From: Rhodocollybia butyracea
Lineage: Eukaryota > Basidiomycota > Agaricomycetes > Agaricales > Omphalotaceae
Assembly: GCA_015501585.1 (NCBI GenBank)
Contig: JADNRY010000081.1
Location: forward strand, 1 to 64,000
Reading direction: 5' to 3'
Length of the DNA: 64,000 nucleotides
The notes under the pieces were generated by a model. It saw only the letters and a list, made by a program, of their open reading frames with translations, made no database searches and had not been told where the DNA came from. The position numbers were made by a program, and so were the translations under genes. Of this stretch, positions 32,585 through 43,953 are shown one piece after another (position 1 is the first letter of the stretch; every line of letters starts with the position of its first letter).

Positions 32585-35500
32585 TCAAACCTTTGCAAGT
32601 CCCATAGACGATGCGAAGTGTTTGGCTTTTGCTGAAGTCAAAGCCTTGGTGAAAATGTCTGCCGTCATGTCCTCGGTTGGACAGTAAGTAAGTCGAATGT
32701 TACCTTCTTCAATAGCATACCGAATGAAATGATACCGTATGTCGATGTGTTTGGTCCGTGCATGAAACCTGTCATCTTTCGCTAACGCAATGGCTGATTG
32801 GTTGTCCGAGTGAAGTCTGGCGATTGGAGTGAACAACTCGGAGATGAGGTTTCGAAGCCAAATTGCTTCCTTGGCTGCATGCGTGAGAGCGATGTACTCT
32901 GCTTCTGTAGTGGATAGAGAGATGGTGTCCTGTCGCTTTGATGACCATGATACTGCTCTGCCGTTAAGCATAAAAACATATCCTGATATGGCATGTCTGT
33001 CCTCTTGGGACATTCCATTGGCGTCCGTAAATCCCTCGACAGGATGTTTCTGCACTCCTCCTGAAGTTAGCCAATAATCCCGGGTATATTTCAGATAAGC
33101 GTATACACGCCTAAGTCCGTTCCAATGAGCGATGCCTGGATTCTGCGAGAATCAGGCAAGAATGGCAACCGTATAGGTGATGTCAGGTCGTGTGGCAATG
33201 AAAAGATATTGGAGAGCACCAAGTGCTTCTCGGTAAGGCTTATCCCGCATGGCGGCGATATCCTCCACAGTCTGTGGCATCTGGTCTTTGGTGAGATGAA
33301 TATGGGGGTCGAAAGGAATGGAGAGTGGCTTTATGTCAGAGAATCCGTAGCGGCTAAGAATAGCATCAATGTATGATCGCTGTGATAAACGGATAGATCT
33401 GCTGTGAAGTGATCTCTGAATCTCGATTCCAAGTAGCCAATGAATTTTGCCCTGATCTGTGACCTCGATAATCGTGCTGTTAGATTTCTTCAGCTGTGCC
33501 ATAATTTCCAGAGTTTTGGTAACCAATGTCATATCATCCACATGGATGAAAATGATTGTGAACGGGTTGGTGCAATAGAATACGGCATGATCAAAATCTG
33601 ACCGTTTGAAGCCTAGCTTCGTCATGATTTCCCTGAATCGCAAATACCATCTTCAACCTGCTTGTTTAAGTCCATACAATGCAAGTTTGAGTCGAAGTAC
33701 TTGTCCGGGTTTTACACCTAGATTAATGCCGGTTGGTGCCTTCATGTAGATCTTTTCCACTGTCATCAAGTTTGCCATAGAGATATGCCGATTTGACATC
33801 CATCTGATGAATGATCCAGCTGTGTTCAGCTGCAATGCTGAGAATAGTTCTGGCTGATGCGAGTTTGGCAACTGATGCGAAAGTTTCATCTGGAAAATAA
33901 TCAATGTCTGGGATTTGATTAAATCCTCGCACCACAAGTCTGGCTCTGTGACTAGTAAGCCGTCCTTGTTCATCTTTCTTGGTCCGATAAACCCATTTGG
34001 ATGTGAGAATGTTTGCATCTGATGGTGCCGTGACTATATCGTAAGTTCCACGCTGGTTGAGTCTGGATATCTCCTCGTTCATGGCTTCTTGCCATTTCGG
34101 CCAATCAGGTCGGCGCATAGCTTCTGCAACTGATAAAGGATCTGATTCGATTTCAGATGTGACTTGTGCAAGCGATGCTGTAAGGTATCGGAGTTCCGTG
34201 TTACCCTCTGCTGATCCTTCAATGATATCCCTGATTTTCTGAGTGGGTCGCCTGACACGTTTTCCGGTAAGTTGTTCCGGCGGGATGGGCTCTGCAATTT
34301 CGTCAGGTACAGGAATAATAGGCTGTTCCAACTCAGTGACTGATGTTTCCAAATTTTCCAAATTTCCATCCTCCTCCTCAATGAGTCAGATCTGCCTGTT
34401 GGAAATTGCTACATTCCGTTCCGTGGTAACTGTTTGTCGCTGTGGCCAATAGATAAAATATCTGTTAGATTCTGTGTCTATACCTATCCATCTTCCTTCT
34501 TGTGCCTGTGGTTCAAATTTTCCTGGCTCTTTCTCCTTCTTTACATACACTATGCTCCCGAATATTTGAAAGTTAGAAATGTCGGGTTTTTGATTGAACC
34601 ATTTTTCGTATGGTGTCGCCATATTTATTCCCTTCTTTGGTGTCCTGTTCCAAATATAAACCACGTACTTCATCATAAATCCCCATAGCCATTTAGGGAG
34701 TCCTGATGAAATGATTAGACTTTGTACTGCATTCAGTAGAGTCCGATGAGTGCGTTCCGCTATGCCGTTATGTTCCGGAGTGTCATGCACCGTTAATCTC
34801 CGCTGGGTGCCAAGTCGTTCCAGGTACTGATTAAATTCTCGGCTAAGAAACTCTCCCCCTCGATCAGAGTGAAGAATTTTAACAGTGATGCCATATTGAG
34901 TCTGGAGATTGGTTTGAATAATGACGTACTGGGTGAATGCTTCATCCTTGCTTTTCAGCAATGGTTCCTCTAACCATAAGGTCGCCTCGTCGACTATGGT
35001 GAGGGCGTAAGTGCAACGGTTGATAGTTTGAACTGATGCAGGTCCCCAAATGTCCATGTGAAAAACATCTCTGTAATTCTCCGCTCGTGGAGAAGACCGT
35101 AATTTGGCAATCAGAAATCTTGCTGCCTTAGCTAGCAAGCATGTACGGCATTCCGGCTCGTCCATGTGAGATTTATCCAATCTCATCCCATTGATCTGGT
35201 TGTGTGCGAATAAATGCTTAATATAAGCATAGTTCTGATGGCCTAAGATGCAGTGGGCATCATAGAGTGATACCAGTCAATCTTTGGCAACATAAGCATA
35301 TTCCTCCATGGGAATCTGGTAGAGTCCATGGATCTTCGGAATACGTGCAACGATCCTGTTGTTGGGGTCAGTCATGGTGAGTAAACCATTCCCAATGTGG
35401 ATATTGTATCCATCATCATCGAGTTTTCCCAAGGAAATAAGAGTGTTGGGAATGTTGGGGCATAGGAGGGCGTTATGAAGCGGGACGGTTCGAGTATTGC

Positions 35501-37382
35501 CATGGTTATCAATTGGAAAATCCAAATGAAGCGTACCTGCCATGCTAGAATTAAAAGTTCCGGCATTGGCTGCTTGAATGACTTTAGTCGGAATAGACTT
35601 TAGATCTTGGAGGCTGTCCTCCATAGGAGTCATGTGGCTCGAACATCCGGAATCAAATAGTATAGCCCCTTGGCTATGTACTCCCATCATTGCTGTTTCG
35701 TGTTCATCAGCAATATCATTGAAATCAAATGTGAGATATGTTTCTGCTGTATTTGGGGACATCTGGAAAGATGCCGTCGAGTTTCCAAGCTCGGTGTAGG
35801 ATTTGGCGGGAGGAAAGACGAAGCTGGTGTCCGATGACAACTCAATGGCTGCCCAAGATGATTCTGGAACTTCTTCAATCTGTGATGAAGATGCGGTTTC
35901 CTTCCCCTTTGGCCTAGATCTCCAATTTCCATCTGATTTCTTCCCCTCTTTTGGCTCGTGAGTTTCCCTACTTTCTTTGGCTTGATTAGCCTGTGGCCGT
36001 TTTGGCGATGGACATGTGCTTGCAAAATGTCCTTTCCCTCCACAATTAAAACATGCGGAAGTAGACCTGTTAGGTCCATTTGGTTTTGAGTTTCCTCGGC
36101 CCCTAGAAAATCCCCTCTGAGAAAATCCTCGACCTCGGAATCCACCTCGACCTCGGGAATTTCCCGCATAGTTAGCTGATTCCTTCTTCCCCTTGTTGTG
36201 ATGACTAGCACTACGTATGTGTCCCTGTGCTTCTGCACAAATGGTGGCAATCAATTCCTGTGTTGCCAGTTTCTTGTTGGTTCGAGATGTGACTACAACA
36301 AGTGCGTTTATGGTGGGTCTGAATTGGTTGGGGATAGAGGATATGATGGTGTTGTTGAACATTTCATCGCTAAATTCGATGCCGCAGGTTTCAAGACTGT
36401 CTCGGATTTCCAACATAGTGTCTAGGTGTTCATTAACCCTAGATGGTTCATAGCAACGCATGGTGTGAAGCTGTCTCTGCAGATGTGATTCCGTGAGCGC
36501 ATTTTTGGAGTCAAAATCAGCGATTAAATTTGTCCACACATCACGAGTGTTGGTATAATTTCTATACCTTCAAAAAATGCCATCCGATAATCTGCCAATT
36601 AAAGCATTTAGCAAATCTGTATCAGATGATTTATCTCCTGTATTTCCGGCTTCTCGTGTGTCTGTTGCTTCATGGGGGTTCCATGTGAGGTACTGGCCAT
36701 AATTTATGGACTTTGCAGCTAATTCTACTCGACTTTTCCATGTGTCCCAGTTCGATCCATCCGGTTTAAGGGTGGTGACCTTGTCAAATGCTTTCAGTGC
36801 TTTGGACATCTCGTCGTCAGATGAGTCGCTATCTGATTCTTCTTCGTCTGATGATCCTGGATCGTCTCCGTCAGATGGTGGTGAGCTGTGAGGTAAATCT
36901 GATTTTGGGATCAAAGGAGTATCGTGATCTGATGGTACAGGTGATGGTGTTGGTGATGGAGCTGGTGGGGGAGGCGGTGGTGGCTGCGGCTTTGGCTGTG
37001 TTGGTTGTGATTGAGAGGCCTGTGATGCTTGTGATGATGCCCTTGATATTTTCTGGGCTGGCTGCTGTGGAGGTGATGTTGGTGCCGCTGGTTTGGGTAC
37101 TGCTGCTTTCTCCTGGGATTTTTCAATTCTGTGTGCTATTCCAGATGTTATTTCTGGTATGTCTTCTGTAGGACTGGGTATGTTGTATCTGTTTGGACAG
37201 ATTTTCCGGTTACAAAATTCGTATTTTCCTGTCTGTAAGCTGTTGTAACAATCTTGGTATTTTGTTGGAATCCAAAGATGTGGTCTTAGGGCACAAGGAA
37301 GTTCTGGGTTGTTGGCGGCAACTGGCTTAGTTGTGGCTGAAGCTCGTGTGGATGGTTTCGATGAGCTGGGTTGTTGTGACAT
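32585..37382 (-). pseudogene. Copia-2 gag-pol polyprotein
   Basis: Start at 37382 (MSQQPSSSKP). Gag has a Pro/Gln-rich linker and acidic Ser-rich stretch, then a CCHC knuckle CFNCGGKGHFASTC (near 36040). Protease ILFDSGCSSHMTP, zinc-binding pre-integrase (CRTCLLAKA), integrase core (HSDRGGEFLSREF, PEHNGIAERTHRT), RT with DVKSAYLYGKL and IHVDDMTLVT, and RNase H (LSTTEAEYIALTHA, HSDNQSAIALA) follow in Copia order. In-frame TGA codons lie at 36570-36572, 35277-35279, 34386-34388, 33653-33655 and 33152-33154. A one-base frameshift lies near 33755. Otherwise one frame spans the whole gene. Confidence 0.92.
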
Positions 37383-37424
37383 CAACAATGGTGTCTGGGA
37401 TGGTGGCGTCAATGGTTAGGCTCG

Positions 37425-37436
37425 GGGCCCATAACC
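37425..37436 (-). promoter_or_regulatory. Copia-2 primer-binding site (half initiator-tRNA type)
   Basis: GGTTATGGGCCC lies directly after the 5' LTR and is complementary to the anticodon loop of initiator Met tRNA. It is identical to the TRIM primer site at 11319-11330. Confidence 0.8.
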
Positions 37437-37858
37437 TATTAGAGGTTGATCGATAAGGCAGACAGTGTACTCTACACTGTTAGTTGGCTCTGGTCACACA
37501 GACACAGAGGAGACGAAGGTCCAGACACAGACACAAACAGAGAAAACACAACTTGATATTTCACAAGTACATACAGGCTTAAATACGAGTCCAGCGAGTT
37601 AATAATAAGTACAACGCGTGAAGCGTTCACAGACAGAGTGAGAGTAATAAGACGAGAGTGGAATGGAGCACAAGGTAAGTAAGTAAGAATAGACGAGAGC
37701 ACGATAATAAAGCAATGGCGAGTGGGCAGGATAAAGATAGTACAACTAGTTCACATACCAGTAGTTACAGCGAGAGAGAACGTTCCATAGATAGTAACGA
37801 AGTGAGAAGACTGTTCCATAGTAAGTATAATGAAGATGATAGATGACGAAGTCCAACA
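37437..37858 (-). repeat. Copia-2 5' LTR
   Basis: 422 bp, apparently identical to 32156-32577. Confidence 0.95.
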
Positions 37859-37863
37859 TACAT

Positions 37864-38759
37864 CACTGTATTTGACAATTCAGGCTGTTTGAGTATATGT
37901 TGCTGTATTTGACAATTCATAATGTTTAAGCATATAATGCCTGGAAAGGTGCTCCAGGCTATTAATTCAACACATTATGTAGGCAATGTACAGCTACTCC
38001 AGTATGTGTGCAGTTTGCAGACTGAGAGTAGAATGCTCATATTGTTTGAGCCTTTACATGTTCAATCATTATGTTTAAATTTATCAGTATGTAGAGTCCT
38101 GTAACAGGCCCTAACATGCTGGGGCTCTATGATACATGCACTGACATTCTGGTGCCTCTTGTAAAGGTGCTACAGGACTTTTGGGTTTTGCTGATGGCCA
38201 CGTGATTCAAGCGCCACAGCAAATAGTGTCAAGACAGCGTAAAGTACTTACTATTAACTTAATTAAGCAAGTATTTGAGTGGTAAAATAGATTATATTTC
38301 TTACTTTAGAGGCGCATAAACTTCGGGCCCGTGCTCCGCTTCCCTCCCCTCCCTCGCAAGCTCGGGGGGTCCCCCAAGCCAGGAAGTTGTCAGCAGGCAC
38401 GCTAAAGCCTCATTTACGCTGGAAAATATTCGCGCACCCTAACCGCTAACCCAAACTGCTAACTCAACTAACCGCTAACTTAGCTACTCCACATGTTTGG
38501 CATTGCATAGAAAGAGGAAAAATAAAAGAAAATAACAAAAAGCTACACTAACGGCTCGAACGCTGAACCTCACGCTAGGGCGAGCGCTAACACTAATCGA
38601 AGTTGCCACTCTATCATCTGACTATAAGTGGTATTTGCAATTGAATACATGCCAAATATGTATCACGTGACGTGTCCGCTGAGGCAAATGTCAAAACTCA
38701 GAAGATCTGGTACGGTACGGAATATTTCCCGTAGCCTACGGTTACGGTGAAGAGCCCTA
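37864..38759. other. hAT right interior without a gene
   Basis: AT-rich start, a GC-rich block near 38325-38400, and CTAACCGCTAAC-type short repeats near 38440-38480. It ends with the TACGG-rich right end of the hAT element. A segment near 38555-38640 has a weak B-box-like GGTTCAGCGTTCGAGCC on the minus strand, not enough to call a tRNA. Confidence 0.45.
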
Positions 38760-38767
38760 TGTAGACT

Positions 38768-39421
38768 ATGTAGTGCTATATTCTTGCTCATCCCACCTGG
38801 CAGCAGCTCTGCACCCTTTCGGTCAGGGGTTGCCAGGCTGGATGTTAGTTTCTCCGTAGGGAGATTTACAGGTCAAGAAGCATGAGGCTGGGGTAGTGGG
38901 CATTGCCGCTTGTCGGTGCTACTGGTTATCCTACATTGGGTAGTGGATATGGATATGGATATGGGTAGAGATAGATATGTGCCTAATTGGTCGTAGCTTG
39001 AGGTTTTGGGTTCGATACTGGCACATGTTTTTTTGAAAAAGCTCTGATAGCCCCATTGCGCAACGACAGAATTCACTGATTAGAATTCCACCTGCCAGTG
39101 AAAATCCACTGACTTGTTGAACCTCTGGAAATCCGATGAATGGTTTGCGAGGATCCAGTTACCGCAGCATTCTCTGGATTTCCAGTGGCCAACAGGTTTC
39201 CAGTGTACCTCTATGTAAGTAGCGGGAGGGGGGATGTCCCACTGTTTCAGTAGTAGGATCATTCTCCAAATTGGGATGCTAATGAATATATGTCGAAACT
39301 TTAGTAAGCATGTACAGTACAGTAAGTATGAGGATAATGAGATGGTGTTTAAGTCTGAGTCTGTGTACTTGATATTACTCCACGTAACCTGAGTCCCTTG
39401 AATCTACATACAAAGCATTAA
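38768..39421. other. Intergenic, transition from repeats to host genes
   Basis: No gene recognised. Directly downstream (3') of the leucine-rich-repeat gene on the minus strand. Confidence 0.5.
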
Positions 39422-42400
39422 CTATATCGACTCACCCACCACACTCTCACTCCGAGACATATGTGGCCTTAATGCGTCTTGGTCATCAAGAACATTCTGC
39501 GGTCCTGATACTGATCCATTTGTCTGAGGGGAAACAGCAGACGAAGAGCGTGTGCGTGGCGTATATGGCCTTGACGAGTGCGCTGAAGTTACCGATGTGA
39601 GCTCTTGTGTCGGTGTTGTTCCTCCCGAACCAGCAAAGCCAGGCCCATCAAGTGTCAAGCTGAATGGATATCCATTTCCATTGCTTAGACCGCCAGCATG
39701 TTCAGGCAACGGCGCAAGCGGTGTCGAGGGTCCAGATGATGCTGTGGGCGTTGAAGGGGATAGTAGGGGAGTTGATGATGATATCGGAACGCCGTAATCA
39801 TCAACGTCATCTAAATGAAGGGAGCGCGGAGCCGGCCGTTCAACCATAGCTTCAAGAAGCTATCAGGAACATAGTCAAGCTTATGAGCTGCAATCATAGT
39901 GAAATGCGAGCCGTCAACGTACCTCTCTGCGCAAGTCTTCGCCGGCATACTCACCCTCCATCTCCTCCGGTCCGAGCAGAGCATTTCCTTTTCTAAAAAC
40001 CTCTCCCTCTTCAGCAACCCAGCTCCGAGACCTATGAAGCAAAACGATTCAAAAATATATTGCGAACCAAGTAATAAAAACACCAACCTTACCCCGGCTC
40101 CAAACTCTCCTTTCATCTCCTCTCCATCCTCTCCTTCACCTTCACCTTCCTCCTCATCCTCATAATCATCACCATTATCACCCTCGCCCATGCCATCCTC
40201 ATCTTCACTCGGTAAACCAAGTCCGCCTACGCCCAAACCTAAACTGGAAGTCCCTCTCACCCCATTCCTAAGGAGAACCGCTGTGGGACTAAGCACTGGC
40301 TCGTGTCGTACAGGCTCTGGAGGTGCCCGAGCCTTACCCTTGTCTGATCGAGAGGGAGTGGGCGAATCGCCACTCAGAGGGGACAAAGGTGAATCAATGA
40401 GTACGACGGGTGCAGAAGGGACGGTGTTGGGAGTAGTTGAATTCAAATTCGGAACTTGAACCCGCAAATTGGGCTTTTCTCTCGATCCTACCTCGTCATC
40501 AGTCTCTCCAACTGTAATCGAAGAAGGTGCAGGTTTCCCGTTGCCCTGTTCAACCTCCCGCACCAACGCCCCAAGCTCATCACTCAACTGCAATACCTCC
40601 TGCATTTGTTCCTCTGAACCCGAATCGAAACCAGAATCAGGGTTGTTATTCGAGTCGAGCATCCCCGAAATCACACGTGCGAGGTCATTCAAAGCCGTCT
40701 TGGATTGTTGCAAAAGCGTATCGACGCCGGCATCAGAAAACTCAGGGTCGACATTATTGAAAGCGATGGCATCCAGAGCCTTGCGGAGTGCAACAACACA
40801 ATCTCGGGCTCGATGAACGTCCGCTTGCTCCGACTTTTCTTTCGCACTAGCTTCAACGTTGCGGATACACGTATTGAGGATCTCCCGGGATAGTCTACCG
40901 GGGTGCATTAGTACCAATAGGTGCGAACGAAGCAATACATACCTCGCATATCCCTCGACTCCTGGAGGAACCTCCACGTCCAAGCATCTCAAGATTCTAT
41001 TCACTTTGACTCCCTGAGCGAGGGCCATAACACCTGCCTCTCCTAGCCCTGTATTGAAACTCAACGCAACACCTGCACTCCCCAAAGACGGGGGAGCATT
41101 GGCATTGACGCTAGCATTCCTTGTCAAATCCAGCCACTTCAACCCCTTATACTCACCCATCCACTCTGCCAACGCGATTGCACCGGAGTCACCGAGATGC
41201 GTGGCAGAGAGCGAGAGACGGGTGAGGGTGGTATTAAGAGCGAGAGCAAGACGGAGGGCGTAGATACCTTCTAAGGCGAGATTTGTAAGATTGGAGGGAA
41301 GGGAGTTGGGAGTTGAGGTGGATGCAGAGGCAGATGAAGGATATGGAGCATTAGTTTTGAACGTCGATGATGTAGGAGTAGGAGCGGGGGTATACAACGA
41401 ATTTCGTGACACCGTTAGCGTCGAGGAAGATACCGTCGATCCAAGACCTGTACTTGCTACGCCCTGTGGACCAAGTGCACCACAACAGGGATTTCTACCC
41501 AAATCTAACTCGTCCAAACACGCATTATACTTAAGTGCTTCAGCGATAACCACCAATCCCTTTGGATCAATCTTATTATCTTGGAGGTTGAGCGATTTGA
41601 GTGTCCGATTGCGTTTGAGCACTTGCGCGAGGGGTGATATGTTAGACTAGAAAAGGTAAAATGAGAAGAATTCAGGCCTAGGTTAAAAAGCACTCACCCT
41701 CAACTCATTCCCCCTCAGATCCAACACCCTCAAACTCCCGATCCTCGGCAGCGCATCCAAAGCTCTTACCTGGCTCAGCAACGCCGCCGAAGCTGAGTTC
41801 AAGGCTGCAACGGAAGGTGGGATAGGTGAAGCACCGACTTGAACTGCCGGTCCAGGACCATGTACGACTTTATTCACGAGATCTGCGCTAGCTGCAGTGA
41901 CCCCACCTCGACTGATTGTCGTCAAGGTCGGAGTCAAAGGCATATTACCACTTAGGGGGGTAGCCGTGCGTGGTGTTGTGGCACCTGCGACCCCGCGTTT
42001 CGACCGTGGAACATATGGCGTATACGTAGTACCTACTTTTGCACTGGACGGATGGGCTGGATGAGTTGGCGGAGGCTGATGAGTCGGTGGATGTGTTGGT
42101 GGAGGAAGGAGTGGTTTGGATGTCGGTAACAATGGTGAAGCTGGTGGCGAGTCAACGTCCAAATCCAACGCAGCTGGGCGATTTCTATTCAGCGTGGAAG
42201 ATACTGTAGGAAAAGACAATGTAGCGCCAATCGTCGAGTGACTCTGATTCACACTACTACCAACGCTATCTGGCCAATCCCTTACCATCAAGCTAACAGC
42301 AATCCCACCTCTACTACCCAGCCCTCCTATGCGACAATTTCGTAAAGAAAGTGTACGGAGGGAGGGTGAAGTGCGTACGGCGCGAGCGAGGACGTCTAGA

Positions 42401-43554
42401 GCGGTGGATTTGAGTGTTGATTGGTCGAGGGTCAGAGAGATTAGCGATGAAGATGAGGATGAGCCTTCAGACGCCCCAACCGCCCCTCTAACAACGCCTT
42501 CCATAGCCCGTTTATCCAACACATTTCTCGACAGGTCCAGCACCTTTAGATTGCTCCTTGCAAGATATGCTTCGAGAACAAGCCACCCATTACCCTTGAA
42601 ACCACCTGCACCTGCAAGACTCAAGCCATAACCTGCACCTGCTCTCCCTATGGTGCTTTTGGCCGCCAAACCCGCATTTGAGGCAACCGAAAGAAAAATA
42701 AGCGTATTGTTAAGGAGCAGAGCATGTAGTATTGGTTTCAGAACGGTCGCATCGAGGTTTGATTCGCAGAGAACGAGGGTGCGAAGACCCCATTCGATGG
42801 ATAGGACGTCTGCTAGGATTTCTGCTTGAGCGGGTGATAATGAGATGCCAGTGAGGTCGAGGGTCCGTGGGGCAGGGGTAGAAGAAGCAGAATTAACTGT
42901 TGAAGTAGTAATTGGCGACGTGGTCGTCGTCGTGGAATTCGTGGACAACGTGGTCAGCGCCGCAGATGACGATCGCAGCAACGCGTTCGAGATTGCAGCA
43001 TCTGGAGGTTCATCACATGCAGCGCAGCATTCCTGATAAAATGCTTCAACTTTGTCCATACTCCACCAGACATTTGGATTTAGTGGCGGACGAGGTTCAG
43101 ATGGTAAACCATAGTGATATTCCGCTGCTGTCGTCGGTGTCCCAACTGATTCGCCCCAAACAACTCTCCTTCTCCTTTCCCTCTCCCTTTCCTCAATTGC
43201 TCGTTTTTCCACTTGTGTAGTCGGTGTACGTGGAGGAGCAGCACTGGATATAGGGTATACAACGGCTATATGTGGTAGAATGAAATGTGCTCGTTTTAAT
43301 GCTGGGTCGGAATTGTTTCGATCTAAACCCGGCGATGGATCCAGAGGCGAGGGATTTGGCCCAGGTGCACCAAAAAATTTACCGAAGCTTCCACCTGTTA
43401 AACGCGAAAGCAGACCAGTTGGAGCGGGTGGTGGTTTTTTTAGGATACTTTTGCCAGGTATAGGAATCGTTACAGAGGATGTCGATGCACGGCGAACGGG
43501 TTTCGGTGCTGTGAATGACGGTGGGGGCGAAGGCGGAATCACTGGGGAATTCAT
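39422..43554 (-). CDS. Leucine-rich-repeat (RNI-like) protein, PPP1R37-like
   Basis: Exons read as 43554-41698, 41646-40943, 40894-40088, 40031-39923 and 39859-39422. N-terminus is Pro/Ser-rich with KSILKK (about residues 35-40) and a basic RRRRVVWGE (about 130). These fit SILK and RVxF-type PP1-docking motifs. Then come ribonuclease-inhibitor-type LRRs (LTLDQSTLKSTALDVLARAV, LRVLDLRGNELR, LKSLNLQDNKIDPKGL, LTRLSLSATHLGDSGAIALA). The C-terminal third is acidic and low-complexity. Architecture matches PPP1R37-like PP1 regulators, though the PP1 role is inference. The donor at 40087 (GTTGGT) was chosen because it alone keeps the frame open. Confidence 0.75.
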
Positions 43555-43953
43555 GTTGTCGATTATCGGTAAAAGTTTAGAATTCAAGATTGGAGATGAA
43601 CTAAACAGCAACGGGTATAGCTTTTCGTTTCGAATGAAGTGAACAAGTAGAAATGTTAGCAGATAATGATGGGCATACCAACAGAAATATAAATACTTGA
43701 AAGCTTTGTGACTTGCGTATAAAGAGCCCTGCCGGATTGGTGCTACTTTCGACGAGAAAACCAAAAAGTTGCGCCAAGTCGAGGTATCGCACGGTAACAA
43801 GATTATAGTTACAGTACTGAGTTAAGGTACTTCGCTTTGACAAAACCAAAATATCCAACACGTGGCTAACCGTGGCTGTGTCACTGAATTAACGGACCGA
43901 CGTTCCGAGTAATATTAGTTAGATAAGTAGGTTAAGAACAAACCATCTAGATT

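Larger units (their letters stand above)
32156..37858 (-). mobile_element. Copia-2, complete 5.7-kb LTR retrotransposon
   Basis: Two 422-bp LTRs (32156-32577 and 37437-37858) that appear identical by eye, flanked by perfect TACAT target duplications (32151-32155, 37859-37863). On the minus strand the order is 5' LTR, primer site GGTTATGGGCCC, gag-pol, polypurine tract TTTGAGGAGGAG, 3' LTR. LTR identity implies a recent insertion, yet the coding region has five in-frame TGA codons and a frameshift. Confidence 0.95.
25595..38759. mobile_element. Composite hAT element, 13.2 kb
   Basis: The left end TAGGGCTCTTCACTGTA and right end (inverted) TAGGGCTCTTCACCGTA are matching hAT-type termini. The flanks are perfect 8-bp duplications TGTAGACT (25587-25594 and 38760-38767), as expected for hAT. 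The interior contains a second hAT left end at 28019, a transposase gene (about 28.5-31.88 kb) and a 5.7-kb Copia insertion (32156-37858). Without Copia the element would be about 7.5 kb. It may be one autonomous element that later took up another hAT, or a non-autonomous shell. Confidence 0.8.

Noticed and set aside
32585..37382. TGA read as a sense codon in this genome
   Set aside because: Host genes here end in TGA (for example VPS2 at 63101 and COG4) and show no internal TGA, so the stops in elements are real lesions.
38440..38480. Telomeric repeat remnant
   Set aside because: CTAACCGCTAAC is not the CCCTAA telomere unit and is not a regular array.
38555..38640. Possible tRNA-derived SINE on the minus strand
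   Set aside because: Only a B-box-like GGTTCAGCGTTCGAGCC is visible. No A box at the right distance and no cloverleaf stems.
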